32,505 nt of DNA from Thermoplasmata archaeon (GTDB lineage Archaea > Thermoplasmatota > Thermoplasmata > Lutacidiplasmatales > UBA184), in contig JASHRQ010000072.1 in assembly GCA_030037265.1 (NCBI GenBank), forward strand, positions 1-32,505, written 5' to 3'. Below, one piece after another: positions 24,992 through 32,505 of the stretch (the first letter of the stretch is position 1; each line of letters starts with the position of its first letter). The translations under genes and the position numbers were made by a program. Below the pieces are notes generated by a model. That model made no database searches. It was not told where the DNA came from and saw only the letters and a list, made by a program, of their open reading frames with translations.

Positions 24992-25788
24992 CGATCCTCT
25001 CGCTCCCCGGCGCTCCGCAGTGTACGCAGGAACTCCACCGGCTCCCGGGCCCGCGCGAACGCCGAGCCGACCAAAAGACCGTCGGCTCCCCAGCGGCGGT
25101 ACTCGACGGCCTCCGCCGCGCCCTCCACGCCGCTCAACGCGAGCCGCGGGCGGCCCCGCGGGAGCCTCTCGAGGGTGGCCCGGGCGACCTCCGGTCGGTA
25201 GGTGAGGGAGTCGAGGTCCCGGCGGTTGACCCCGAGGAGGTCGGCCGGGACCCGGTGCGCTACCTCGAGGTCGGACCGGTCGTGGAGCTCGAGCAGCACC
25301 TCGAGTCCCCGGGCGTGGGCCCGCTCGGCCAGCTCCGACAGCGGACGGCCGAGGCGGCCCTCGCGCTCCAGCCGCGCGATCAGCAGCACGGCGGCCGCTC
25401 CGGCGCGGTCCGCCGCCTCGACCTGTCGAGGCTCGACGACGAAGTCCTTGAACAGGACGGGCCGGCCGGTCCGGTGCGTCAGCTCCACCACCTCGCGGGG
25501 CGACCCGCCGAACGCGGGCCCGGTGGCCACGCACGAGAGCCCCTCGACGTCCGCTTCGTCCGTCGCCCGGACGAAGTCGTCGATCCCGACCGGAGGCAGC
25601 GCGGGCCGGGACGAGCCCGGCGAGACGTGCTTTCGCTCCACGAGCAGCGCCCAGCCGTTCGGAGCCGACTCCACCGCTTTCCGCAGGCTGGGTCGCCGGG
25701 TCGGGCCCTGCTCCGGCAGGCCGTCGAGATAGCCGGGCTCCGCGACGCGCTCGCGGACCCGGGGAAGGAGGTCGTCGAGGAAGCCCAC
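24988..25788 (-). CDS. trpC: Indole-3-glycerol phosphate synthase
   Basis: This 266-residue TIM barrel closes the indole ring. Residues matching the Sulfolobus enzyme are visible: E51 and K53 in LLVERKHVSPGSS, and K114 in VLFKDFVV. EVLLELHD carries the next catalytic Glu. GVNRRDL replaces the usual GINNRDL, and ALSGVEG and VGSAFAR complete the phosphate site. The GTG start lies 2 bp after the trpD stop. Confidence 0.93.
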   Translation of the reverse strand: MGFLDDLLPRVRERVAEPGYLDGLPEQGPTRRPSLRKAVESAPNGWALLVERKHVSPGSSRPALPPVGIDDFVRATDEADVEGLSCVATGPAFGGSPREVVELTHRTGRPVLFKDFVVEPRQVEAADRAGAAAVLLIARLEREGRLGRPLSELAERAHARGLEVLLELHDRSDLEVAHRVPADLLGVNRRDLDSLTYRPEVARATLERLPRGRPRLALSGVEGAAEAVEYRRWGADGLLVGSAFARAREPVEFLRTLRSAGEREDR

Positions 25789-25790
25789 CG

Positions 25791-26837
25791 TCAAGCCTCC
25801 GGACTCCAGGGGCGGGACGCGGCCAGGTTCTGGAGCGCCTCGAGCACGGCGGCAGCCGCCCCGGAGTCGAGCGCCTCGGTCGCGCGGCGGACCCCGTCCG
25901 ACAGGCTCCGCGCGCGCCCCGCCGTCCACAGCGCCGCGCCGGCGGTGAGCAGCACGCCTCCCCGTCGCGCGCCACCCCCGCCGGCAAGGATCCGTTCGGT
26001 CTCCTCGGCCGCGGACGGCGCCGGGAGGGGTCCCCAAGGGCCCCGCCGGTCCTCGGGGTCCAGGTACTGCTCCGGCCGCACCGTCCGTCGGGAGCGCCGT
26101 CCGGCGGACCACGCCACGAGCTGCGTGGGGCCCCGGGGCGACAGCTCGTCCGCGCCGGAGGCGGCGACCGTCGTGGCGCCGCGCTCGACGCCGAGCCGGG
26201 GGAGCACGGTCGCGACGAGCGCGGCCCGTTCCCGGTCCGGGCATCCCACCACCTGGAACCGGACCCGCGCGGGATTCGTGAGCGGTCCGAGCAGGTTGAA
26301 CACCGTCGGGATCCCGAGCGCGGAGCGTGCCGACATGACCGCGCGGGTCACGGGATGGAACAGCGGGGCGTGCAGGAACGCGATCCCGTGCCGCCGGTAG
26401 CTCGCCTCCGCGAACGCCCGGGAGGTGAGGCACGGGAGGCCCAGCGCGTCCACGAGGTCGCTCGACCCCGCGTACCCCCGCTGACTCCCGCGGGCGCTCC
26501 GGTTCCCGTGCTTCGCCACCGGGAGGCCGGCGGCACGGACCACGAGCGCCCCCACGGTGCCGAAGTTGAAGGACGGCTGCGCGGCCCCCCCGGAACCGCA
26601 CAGGTCCACGGCGCCGTCGGCGCGGGGGCCCGGGAACGGCACCGCGAGCTCCCGCAGGCGTCGCGCGCACTGCTCGACCTCGGCGGCCGTCTCCCCCTTT
26701 CCCCGCCACGCGACGAGCAGCGCCGCCCGCTCCACGTCGGTCGTCTCGGGGGAGAGCAGCCGCTGGACCACCGCGCGGACCTGGGCGGCGCCCAGGTCCC
26801 GGTGCGCGACGAGCTGCGCGAGCCACGGGTCGCTCAC
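25791..26837 (-). CDS. trpD: Anthranilate phosphoribosyltransferase
   Basis: This 348-residue enzyme transfers phosphoribose from PRPP to anthranilate. The glycine-rich PRPP loop is DLCGSGGAAQPSFN (78-91), where most homologues have GTGGD. KHGNRSARGSQRG (109 on) and FNLLGPLTNPAR follow as expected. The GTG start overlaps the trpG stop by 4 bp. The enzyme stands alone and is not fused to TrpG. Confidence 0.93.
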   Translation of the reverse strand: MSDPWLAQLVAHRDLGAAQVRAVVQRLLSPETTDVERAALLVAWRGKGETAAEVEQCARRLRELAVPFPGPRADGAVDLCGSGGAAQPSFNFGTVGALVVRAAGLPVAKHGNRSARGSQRGYAGSSDLVDALGLPCLTSRAFAEASYRRHGIAFLHAPLFHPVTRAVMSARSALGIPTVFNLLGPLTNPARVRFQVVGCPDRERAALVATVLPRLGVERGATTVAASGADELSPRGPTQLVAWSAGRRSRRTVRPEQYLDPEDRRGPWGPLPAPSAAEETERILAGGGGARRGGVLLTAGAALWTAGRARSLSDGVRRATEALDSGAAAAVLEALQNLAASRPWSPEA

Positions 26838-27415
26838 CGCCGCACCTCGGCGAGGAAGTTCGCGAGGATGCGAGGCCCGTCGGGGGTGAGATACGACTCC
26901 GGGTGGAACTGCACCCCGTGGACCGGAGCGCTCCGGTGGTCGAGGGCCATCACCGTCCCGCCGTCGGCGCGCGCGGTCACCCGCAGCCTCGGGGGCAGTC
27001 GGGCCCCGTCGACCACGAGCGAGTGGTACCGGGCCGCGCGGAACGGGGACGGCACTCCGGCGAGCAGGGGACTCTCCCGATGGCGGATCGCCACCGCCTC
27101 CCCGTGCACCGGCGCCTCGGCGCGTACCACCCGGCCGCCGTAGAACTCCGCGATGAGCTGGTGCCCCAGGCAGACCCCGAGCACCGGCCGCTCCCGGGCC
27201 CACCGCGTGAGGAGGGCCCGGGACAGACCGGTCACCCGCCGGTCGGAGGGGTGGCCGGGACCCGGCGACAGCACGAGCCCGTCCGGGTCGGTGGCCACGG
27301 CCGCGTCGACCCCGGCGGTGTACCGCAGGCAATCGACCCGGGCGCCGAGGCTCGCGAGCGCCTGGTACAGGTTGTACACGAACGAGTCCTCGTGGTCGAT
27401 GAGGAGGAGCTTCAT
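26834..27415 (-). CDS. trpG: Anthranilate synthase glutaminase subunit
   Basis: This 193-residue class I glutamine amidotransferase supplies ammonia to TrpE. The oxyanion segment LSPGPGHP, the nucleophile C82 in GVCLGHQ, and H171/E173 in FHPES form a complete active site. Homologous PabA uses the same fold, but the place between trpE and trpD supports TrpG. The start overlaps the trpE stop (ATGA). Confidence 0.94.
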   Translation of the reverse strand: MKLLLIDHEDSFVYNLYQALASLGARVDCLRYTAGVDAAVATDPDGLVLSPGPGHPSDRRVTGLSRALLTRWARERPVLGVCLGHQLIAEFYGGRVVRAEAPVHGEAVAIRHRESPLLAGVPSPFRAARYHSLVVDGARLPPRLRVTARADGGTVMALDHRSAPVHGVQFHPESYLTPDGPRILANFLAEVRR

Positions 27416-28617
27416 CCGGCTCGCCCTCCGAACAGCGTGGTCTCGAGCTCCGAGAGCTTGAGCAGCGTCTCTCCGTATTCCCGTCGGGGCTCCGAGCCCC
27501 AGACGATCCCCGCCCCGGCGGCGGTGTATAGCCGGTCGCCGGCCCCGAACGCGCTCCGGATCGCGAGCGCCCAGGCCGACGAGCCGTCGCCGCGGAGCAG
27601 GCCGACCGCCCCGCCGTACGGCCCCCTCCAGGTGCCTTCCTCGCGCTGGAGCAACTGGACCGCCCGGATCTTCGGGGCGCCGCTCACGGTGCCGGCCGGG
27701 AACGCGGAGGTCAACGCGGTCCACGGCCCGGTACCGGGCGCGAGGCGTCCCTCGACCCGGCTCACGAGGTGCTCCAGCCGGGCGAAGCGCACGAGCCGCT
27801 CTTCCCACAGCAGTCGCACGGACCCGGGGGCGCACACCCGGCCGAGGTCGTTGCGCGCGAGGTCGACCAGCATCCGGTGCTCGGCGAGCTCCTTGGCGTC
27901 CCGGGACAGGTCGGGCCGCGAGGGGTCGGGGACGCCTCCCCGGGGGCGCGTCGCGGCGATTGGGCTCAGATACGCCCGTCCGCGGGCGGTCTCGAGGACC
28001 GATTCGGGGCTGGCCCCGACGACCTCCCGGTCGCCGAACCGGAGGTAGTAAAAGTACGCGAACCGCTCGCGTTCCCGGAGCTCCCCCGCCCTCGCCCGGA
28101 GGTCGTCGGGCCGGTTCCACGCCCGCCGGTGTCCGAGCACGACCTGGAACGCCTCCCCGTTCCCGATCGCCTGCCGGAGCCGACGGACCGAGCGCTCGAA
28201 CCGGGCCTGCGGGAGGGTGTCCGCGATCGGGCCGGTGGGCGCGGACCGGCGGGGGGGCGGTCGGCGGGGACGGTCCGGAGGGACCCGCCGGGCGCGCAGG
28301 TCCCGGACGACCGCGAACTCGCCGAGGGGGAACGGCGAGCCGGCGGGCCGTCGCTCCAGAAGCGGCTCCGCGATCGAGCACCCCTCGAACCCCAGGTAGC
28401 CCAGGAGCGCGTTCCGGCGGGTCCCGCGGAGGGCCCGTCGGGTCCGCTCCTCAAGGTCCGACAGCGTCGTGTCCGGCGTCAGCCGGAGCAGCTCGTCCGC
28501 GCGCACGAACGACGCCGCCCACCGGCCGGGAAGCCCGGGGGCGGAGCCGCGCTCGATGTAGCCCGCGTTCTCCGCGCCGTCCGATTCCTGGAGGAAGCGG
28601 GCCCACGGGTCCGTCAC
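27412..28617 (-). CDS. trpE: Anthranilate synthase component I
   Basis: This enzyme converts chorismate and ammonia to anthranilate. The chorismate-binding half is complete: GEAFQVVLGHRR, HRMLVDLARNDLGRV, FPAGTVSGAPKIRA and GAGIVWGSEPRREYGET. The protein is short (401 residues; many are near 460-520), because the N-terminal half is trimmed. The region that binds feedback tryptophan (LLES in enterobacteria) reads FLQESDG here. The GTG start overlaps the aspartate kinase stop by 4 bp. Confidence 0.92.
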   Translation of the reverse strand: MTDPWARFLQESDGAENAGYIERGSAPGLPGRWAASFVRADELLRLTPDTTLSDLEERTRRALRGTRRNALLGYLGFEGCSIAEPLLERRPAGSPFPLGEFAVVRDLRARRVPPDRPRRPPPRRSAPTGPIADTLPQARFERSVRRLRQAIGNGEAFQVVLGHRRAWNRPDDLRARAGELRERERFAYFYYLRFGDREVVGASPESVLETARGRAYLSPIAATRPRGGVPDPSRPDLSRDAKELAEHRMLVDLARNDLGRVCAPGSVRLLWEERLVRFARLEHLVSRVEGRLAPGTGPWTALTSAFPAGTVSGAPKIRAVQLLQREEGTWRGPYGGAVGLLRGDGSSAWALAIRSAFGAGDRLYTAAGAGIVWGSEPRREYGETLLKLSELETTLFGGRAG

Positions 28618-29924
28618 GGTCGGTCCCTCTCGACGAGCGCGTGGTGCAGCGCGGCGAGCGTGGCCGGACCGCGTCCCACCGGAACCGCCAGCGTGAGCGA
28701 CCGCGGCGTCGCGCTGAGCCCCGCGGCCGCGTCGAGGAGGGAGGGCGGGACGCGGCGCAGGTCTCCGAGGATCCCGTCGCCGATGGCGGTGATGAGACCG
28801 ACCGGTTCCGGGCGACCGACCGAGATCCCGTCGAGGGCGGCCATCGGCGCGAGGGCTCGACGCCCGGCAGCGGACAGCGCCCGCTCGAGCACCACCGTGA
28901 GGAGCGTCGAGGAGGTGAACATCGTGACGACGTTGATCCGCTCGTCCGACAGGCGACGCGACACCTCCGCGACGACCCCCGGCCGCTGCCGGCCGCCCGG
29001 GACTCGGAGCCGGAGGAGTCCGACGGGCGACAGGAGCGTGAGCGCCCGACTCCCGTCGGTCCGGCCCCCCGGACCGATCGACGTGCTCGTCGCGGGGTCG
29101 TCGAGCGAGCTCACGCGCACCTCCACCCTCGCTCGCCGGGCCGGTTCCACGGTCAGCGGGTGGAGCACGCGGGCGCCGAACTGCGCGAGCTCCTCGGCCT
29201 CGCCGTACGACAGGCGCCGGATCGGCCGGGCGGCGGGGACGAGCCGGGGGTCCGCACTGTACAGCGATACGCCGTGCTTCACGAGCTCGACCCGTCGCGC
29301 GTGGAGGATCGCGCCCAGCGCGGTCGCGGTGTAGTCGGACCCTCCGCGGCCGAGCGTCGCGACGTGCCCCTCGAGGCTCCGGCCGAAGAAGCCGGTCACC
29401 ACCGGGACCTCGCCCCGCCGGAGCCAGCGGAGCAGCCCCGCGCGGACGCGCGGCGCGGACCGCTCGAGCCGGATCTCTGAGGCGCCGTACCGGTTGTCGG
29501 TCGTGAGGCCGATCCGGTCCGAGGCCACCGCGCGGGCGGGGCAACCGGCCGCGCGGAGTTCCTGGGCCAGCCATCCGGCCGCGAGGCGCTCTCCGACGCT
29601 GAGGACCGCATCCGTCCTCCACGGTTCGGCCGCCCTCCGCCGGACCGCCGACTCCCATTCGCGGGGGAATCGCTCGAGGAGCCGCCGCGCGGCCCCGTCG
29701 AGCGGTCGGTGACGGCGGCGCAGCTCCTCGAGGATCGACTCGCGCACCGCCGCCGTGGGACGGGCGAGGCCGGCGCGGAGCCGGTCGGTGACCCCTTCGC
29801 GGGCCGAGGCGACGACGACGACAGGTCCCGTTCGCGCCGCCCGACGGACCCAGTCGACCACGCGGGTCGGCTCCGCGAGCGCCGCGCCGCCGAACTTGAG
29901 GACGGTCGGACGCCGGCCGGTCAC
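28614..29924 (-). CDS. Aspartate kinase
   Basis: This 436-residue enzyme phosphorylates aspartate. The kinase domain shows VLKFGGAALAEP (most homologues have KFGGSS), GFFGRSLEGHVATLGRGGSD and HGVSLYSADPR. Two ACT domains follow: the first near INVVTMFTSSTLLTVVLE, the second near VGLITAIGDGIL. Allosteric control is therefore likely. The GTG start overlaps the asd stop by 4 bp. The context, between aro and trp genes, suggests that its product serves aromatic synthesis as well as the Lys/Thr/Met family. Confidence 0.93.
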   Translation of the reverse strand: MTGRRPTVLKFGGAALAEPTRVVDWVRRAARTGPVVVVASAREGVTDRLRAGLARPTAAVRESILEELRRRHRPLDGAARRLLERFPREWESAVRRRAAEPWRTDAVLSVGERLAAGWLAQELRAAGCPARAVASDRIGLTTDNRYGASEIRLERSAPRVRAGLLRWLRRGEVPVVTGFFGRSLEGHVATLGRGGSDYTATALGAILHARRVELVKHGVSLYSADPRLVPAARPIRRLSYGEAEELAQFGARVLHPLTVEPARRARVEVRVSSLDDPATSTSIGPGGRTDGSRALTLLSPVGLLRLRVPGGRQRPGVVAEVSRRLSDERINVVTMFTSSTLLTVVLERALSAAGRRALAPMAALDGISVGRPEPVGLITAIGDGILGDLRRVPPSLLDAAAGLSATPRSLTLAVPVGRGPATLAALHHALVERDRP

Positions 29925-31000
29925 GGTCGGAACTCCTCGCCCAGGAGGCCCTCGGCGGCCGCCAGCTCGGCGTTCAGCACCGACCCACCGGCCCCGCCGC
30001 GGACCGCGTTGTGCGACAGCACGAAGAACCGGAGGAACGGAGGCTCCCACCGCACCCGGCCGACGGTGGCCGCCATCCCCCGGGCCCGGGCGGGAGACCC
30101 CGCCCACCGGTCGCGAAGCGGCTGCGGCCGGTCCGCCTCGGGGCGAAGCTCGACCGGGGGCGACGGCGCCGTCGGCAGTCCCCGGCTCACGAGCGGATCG
30201 AAGCCCCGCCAGGCCGACTCGAGCGCGCGGTGCGTCGGACGCCGCCGCGCTTCCACGGTGACGGCCTCGAGATGCCCGTCGCGAACGGCCACCCTCGCGC
30301 ACTGCGCGAGGAACCGGACCCCGGCGGGTCGCACGCGGCCGGACCGCACGGTCCCGAGCAACCGGTTCGACTCGGCGTCCACCTTCTCCTCCTCGCCCCA
30401 GATGTACGGGAGCACGTTGTCGACGACGGCCAGCGACGGGACGCCCGGAAGGCCTGCGCCCGACAGCGCCTGGAACGTCGCGACATGGACCCGCACCGGC
30501 CGGAGCAGCGCCCAGACCGGCGCGAGGGCCAAGACGAGCCCCGCCGCCGTACAGTTCGGGTTCGTAACCAGCAGCCCGCGGCCCCGGGGCCGTGGCCCCA
30601 ATCCCGTGAGATGCGCCGCGTTGACCTCCGGGACCAGTAACGGCACGTCGGGGTCCATCCGATGGTCCGCGGCGTTGGAGAAGACGTGGAGCCCCCGGCG
30701 ACGGCAGTCGGTCTCGAATCCGGCCGCGGTGCCCGAGGGAAGGGCGCTGAACACGACCCGGACCCCGCGTCGGGCGAGCCGTCCCGGGGTTGCGACCTCG
30801 AGCCGTCGGTCCTCGAGCGAGCCCGGGAGCGGCTCGGGCAGCTGCCAGGCGTCCCGGTACCGTTCGCCCCGCGACCGCGCGCTGCCAACGAGCAGGGGCG
30901 CGGAGAAGAACGGATGGTCGCCCAGCAGCCGGGCGAAGTGCTGCCCGATGAGGCCGCCGGCGCCGACGATCGCCGTCGGGAGGTCGGAGCGGACCGTCAT
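29921..31000 (-). CDS. asd: Aspartate-semialdehyde dehydrogenase
   Basis: This NADPH-dependent enzyme reduces aspartyl phosphate to aspartate semialdehyde. The dinucleotide loop is VGAGGLIGQ (12-20). The catalytic Cys is C150 in VTNPNCTAAG, and the acid/base His is H243 in VAVRDGHLEAV. HVATFQALSGAG and VLPYIWGEEEKV are also typical. The 359-residue length fits the archaeal type. The ATG overlaps the aroC stop by 4 bp. The product is a substrate of the archaeal aldolase-type route to dehydroquinate, which would explain its place beside aroA and aroC. Confidence 0.94.
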   Translation of the reverse strand: MTVRSDLPTAIVGAGGLIGQHFARLLGDHPFFSAPLLVGSARSRGERYRDAWQLPEPLPGSLEDRRLEVATPGRLARRGVRVVFSALPSGTAAGFETDCRRRGLHVFSNAADHRMDPDVPLLVPEVNAAHLTGLGPRPRGRGLLVTNPNCTAAGLVLALAPVWALLRPVRVHVATFQALSGAGLPGVPSLAVVDNVLPYIWGEEEKVDAESNRLLGTVRSGRVRPAGVRFLAQCARVAVRDGHLEAVTVEARRRPTHRALESAWRGFDPLVSRGLPTAPSPPVELRPEADRPQPLRDRWAGSPARARGMAATVGRVRWEPPFLRFFVLSHNAVRGGAGGSVLNAELAAAEGLLGEEFRP

Positions 31001-32082
31001 GGGAGGAACCCTCCGCGCAGCCCGAGGTCGAGGAGCGATGTGGCCGTCACGGCCTCGACGACCACGACCGCGCGGGGCACGATGCAGGGGTCGTGGCGGC
31101 CGGTCACCACGACCTCCTCCTCCGTGTGGCGGGCGAGGTTCACGGTCCGCTGCGGCCGCGGGATGGACGAGGTCGGTTTCACCGCCACCCGGACCACGAG
31201 CGGCATCCCGGTCGCGAGCCCGCCGAGGATCCCGCCCGCGTGGTTCGTGACGGTCTCGACCCGGTCCCCGTTCCACCGGAACGGGTCGTTGTGCTCGCTG
31301 CCGCGCATGCGAGCGGCCCGGAAGCCGGCACCGAACTCGACCCCCTTGACCGCGGGGATCGAGAACGCGAGGTGCGCGATTTCGCTCTCGATCGAGTCGA
31401 AGAACGGCTCGCCCAGGCCGACCGGGAGTCCATCCGCCCGGGCCTCCACGACCCCGCCGAGGCTGTCGCCGTCGCGGCGGGCCTCCTGGATCGCGGCTTC
31501 CATCCGGGCGGCTGCCCGAGGGTCCGGACAGCCGACCTCGGTCCGCTCGCTCCGACGGCGGAGCTCCGGGAGGGGCAAGGTCTCGTCGATGTCGCCCTCC
31601 ACCGGCCCGATGGCCCGGGTGTAGGCGAGCACGTCGACCCCTCGTCGCCCCAGCAGCTGCTTCGCAACGGACCCGGCGATGACCAGCCCCACCGTCATCC
31701 GGCCCGAGAAGATCCCGCCGCCGGAGAGGTCGGCCTCCGCGCCGTACCGGTGACGAGCCGGGAAATCGGCGTGGCCGGGTCGGGGCGTGTCGCGGAGCCG
31801 GTCGTACGGCCCCCGCTGGACATCCTCGTTCGCGACGTGCGCCCGGAGCGCGTGGCCGTCGGTCCGGCCGTCCGTCAGTCCGGAGTCGACGACGAGCCGG
31901 TCGTCCTCCTGGCGCTTCGTCGCCAGCCGGCGGCCGACCGGCCGCCGCCGGTCGAGGTCGGTCTGGATCGCCTCGGTCGACACCGCCAGACCGGACGGAA
32001 GGCCTTCCAGGACGACGCCCACCTCCGGACCGTGGCTGGTGCCGAACAGCGTGACGCGGTACCGCTGGCCGAACGACATCAT
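30997..32082 (-). CDS. aroC: Chorismate synthase
   Basis: This 361-residue FMN-dependent enzyme converts 5-enolpyruvylshikimate 3-phosphate to chorismate, the substrate of TrpE downstream. Motifs visible are FGTSHGPEVGVVLEGLP, RPGHADFPARHRYG, DLSGGGIFSGRMTVG, SEHNDPF, KPTSSI, PQRTVN and GRHDPCIVPRA. The ATG overlaps the aroA stop by 4 bp. No odd features were seen. Confidence 0.95.
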   Translation of the reverse strand: MMSFGQRYRVTLFGTSHGPEVGVVLEGLPSGLAVSTEAIQTDLDRRRPVGRRLATKRQEDDRLVVDSGLTDGRTDGHALRAHVANEDVQRGPYDRLRDTPRPGHADFPARHRYGAEADLSGGGIFSGRMTVGLVIAGSVAKQLLGRRGVDVLAYTRAIGPVEGDIDETLPLPELRRRSERTEVGCPDPRAAARMEAAIQEARRDGDSLGGVVEARADGLPVGLGEPFFDSIESEIAHLAFSIPAVKGVEFGAGFRAARMRGSEHNDPFRWNGDRVETVTNHAGGILGGLATGMPLVVRVAVKPTSSIPRPQRTVNLARHTEEEVVVTGRHDPCIVPRAVVVVEAVTATSLLDLGLRGGFLP

Positions 32083-32505
32083 GCGGACGCCTCCCCGTCG
32101 GCGGTCAGCGCGTTCAGCGACTCCCAGAAGCCGGGAAACGACTTCTCGACGGCCTCGGAAGGGCCGAGCGTCGACGGCCGCGAGCCGGCCAGCGCGCCGA
32201 TCGCGGCGCTCATCACGAGCCGGTGGTCCCGGAGGTCGGTCAGTCGGACCGAGCGCCGCGGTTCCCGGGATCCCCGGATCCGTAACCCGTTCGACGTGCG
32301 GTGGGTAGCGGCGCCGAACGCCCGCGCGAGGCGGACCGAGCCGGCTCGTCGGTCGGACTCCTTGAGCTCGAGGTGAGGGGCCCCGAGCAGCTCGCTCGTC
32401 CGGCCCGGGACCAACGCCGCGAGCACCGCCAAGAGGGGGAACAGGTCCGGGGAGTCCGACAGGTCCGCGCGGACCGGCTCGAGCAGCGGACCCTCGACCG
32501 AGGCG
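32079..32505 (-). CDS. aroA: EPSP synthase, C-terminal part
   Basis: Only the last 142 codons are in the window; the gene runs past the right edge. The visible part carries the PEP/shikimate-binding signature of 5-enolpyruvylshikimate-3-phosphate synthase (DSPDLFPLLAVLAAL, HLELKESDR). DHRLVMSAAIGALA and the usual C-terminal PGFWESLNAL follow. It is the most upstream visible gene of the operon, whose promoter must lie beyond the window. Confidence 0.93.
   Translation of the reverse strand, partial: ASVEGPLLEPVRADLSDSPDLFPLLAVLAALVPGRTSELLGAPHLELKESDRRAGSVRLARAFGAATHRTSNGLRIRGSREPRRSVRLTDLRDHRLVMSAAIGALAGSRPSTLGPSEAVEKSFPGFWESLNALTADGEASA

Overview
This window reads as a high-GC archaeal chromosome segment, most likely an uncultured Thermoplasmatota-like euryarchaeon (the domain is certain from the genes, the phylum is inference). 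The evidence for Archaea is a hypusine-type aIF5A, three archaeal ether-lipid enzymes, an archaeal D-aminoacyl-tRNA deacylase (DTD2), a DUF2070 protein, an EndA-type tRNA splicing endonuclease, a tRNA with a bulge-helix-bulge intron, and AT-rich TATA boxes 25-30 bp ahead of several (often leaderless) starts. Most genes are intact; the coding density is very high and most neighbours overlap or sit within 15 bp.

Layout. 1-3431 (minus, cut by the left edge) is a large protein derived from isoleucyl-tRNA synthetase in which both class I catalytic signatures are gone and a helix-hairpin-helix tail has been added. 3623-4009 is aIF5A, divergent from it. 4136-8611 is a 1491-residue all-helical repeat protein with its own strong TATA box. 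8621-9061 (minus) is an unrecognised small protein. 9094-9539 has no convincing gene. 9540-10909 encodes a membrane-anchored, sequon-rich surface protein split by a one-base frameshift in a G run; this stretch is visibly less GC-rich than its surroundings. 11032-11133 is tRNA-Glu(CTC) with a 29-nt intron in the T loop. It is followed by DTD2 (plus strand), a small ribbon-helix-helix-like regulator (minus) and a two-gene M16 peptidase pair (minus).

15100-22384 is one plus-strand operon: digeranylgeranylglyceryl phosphate synthase, geranylgeranylglyceryl phosphate synthase, a DUF2070 membrane protein, an M20 peptidase, CDP-archaeol synthase (CarS), orotate phosphoribosyltransferase and EndA. 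Three successive steps of archaeal membrane lipid synthesis are therefore co-expressed, with the tRNA-splicing enzyme at the end.

22413-32505 is one long minus-strand operon, transcribed right to left: aroA (cut by the right edge), aroC, aspartate-semialdehyde dehydrogenase, aspartate kinase, trpE, trpG, trpD, trpC, trpF, trpB, trpA. Nearly every junction overlaps by about 4 bp. Placing aspartate kinase and the semialdehyde dehydrogenase inside an aromatic operon fits the archaeal route in which aspartate semialdehyde is a precursor of 3-dehydroquinate.

The most unusual items are the IleRS-derived pseudo-synthetase, the T-loop tRNA intron, the giant repeat protein and the frameshifted surface protein.
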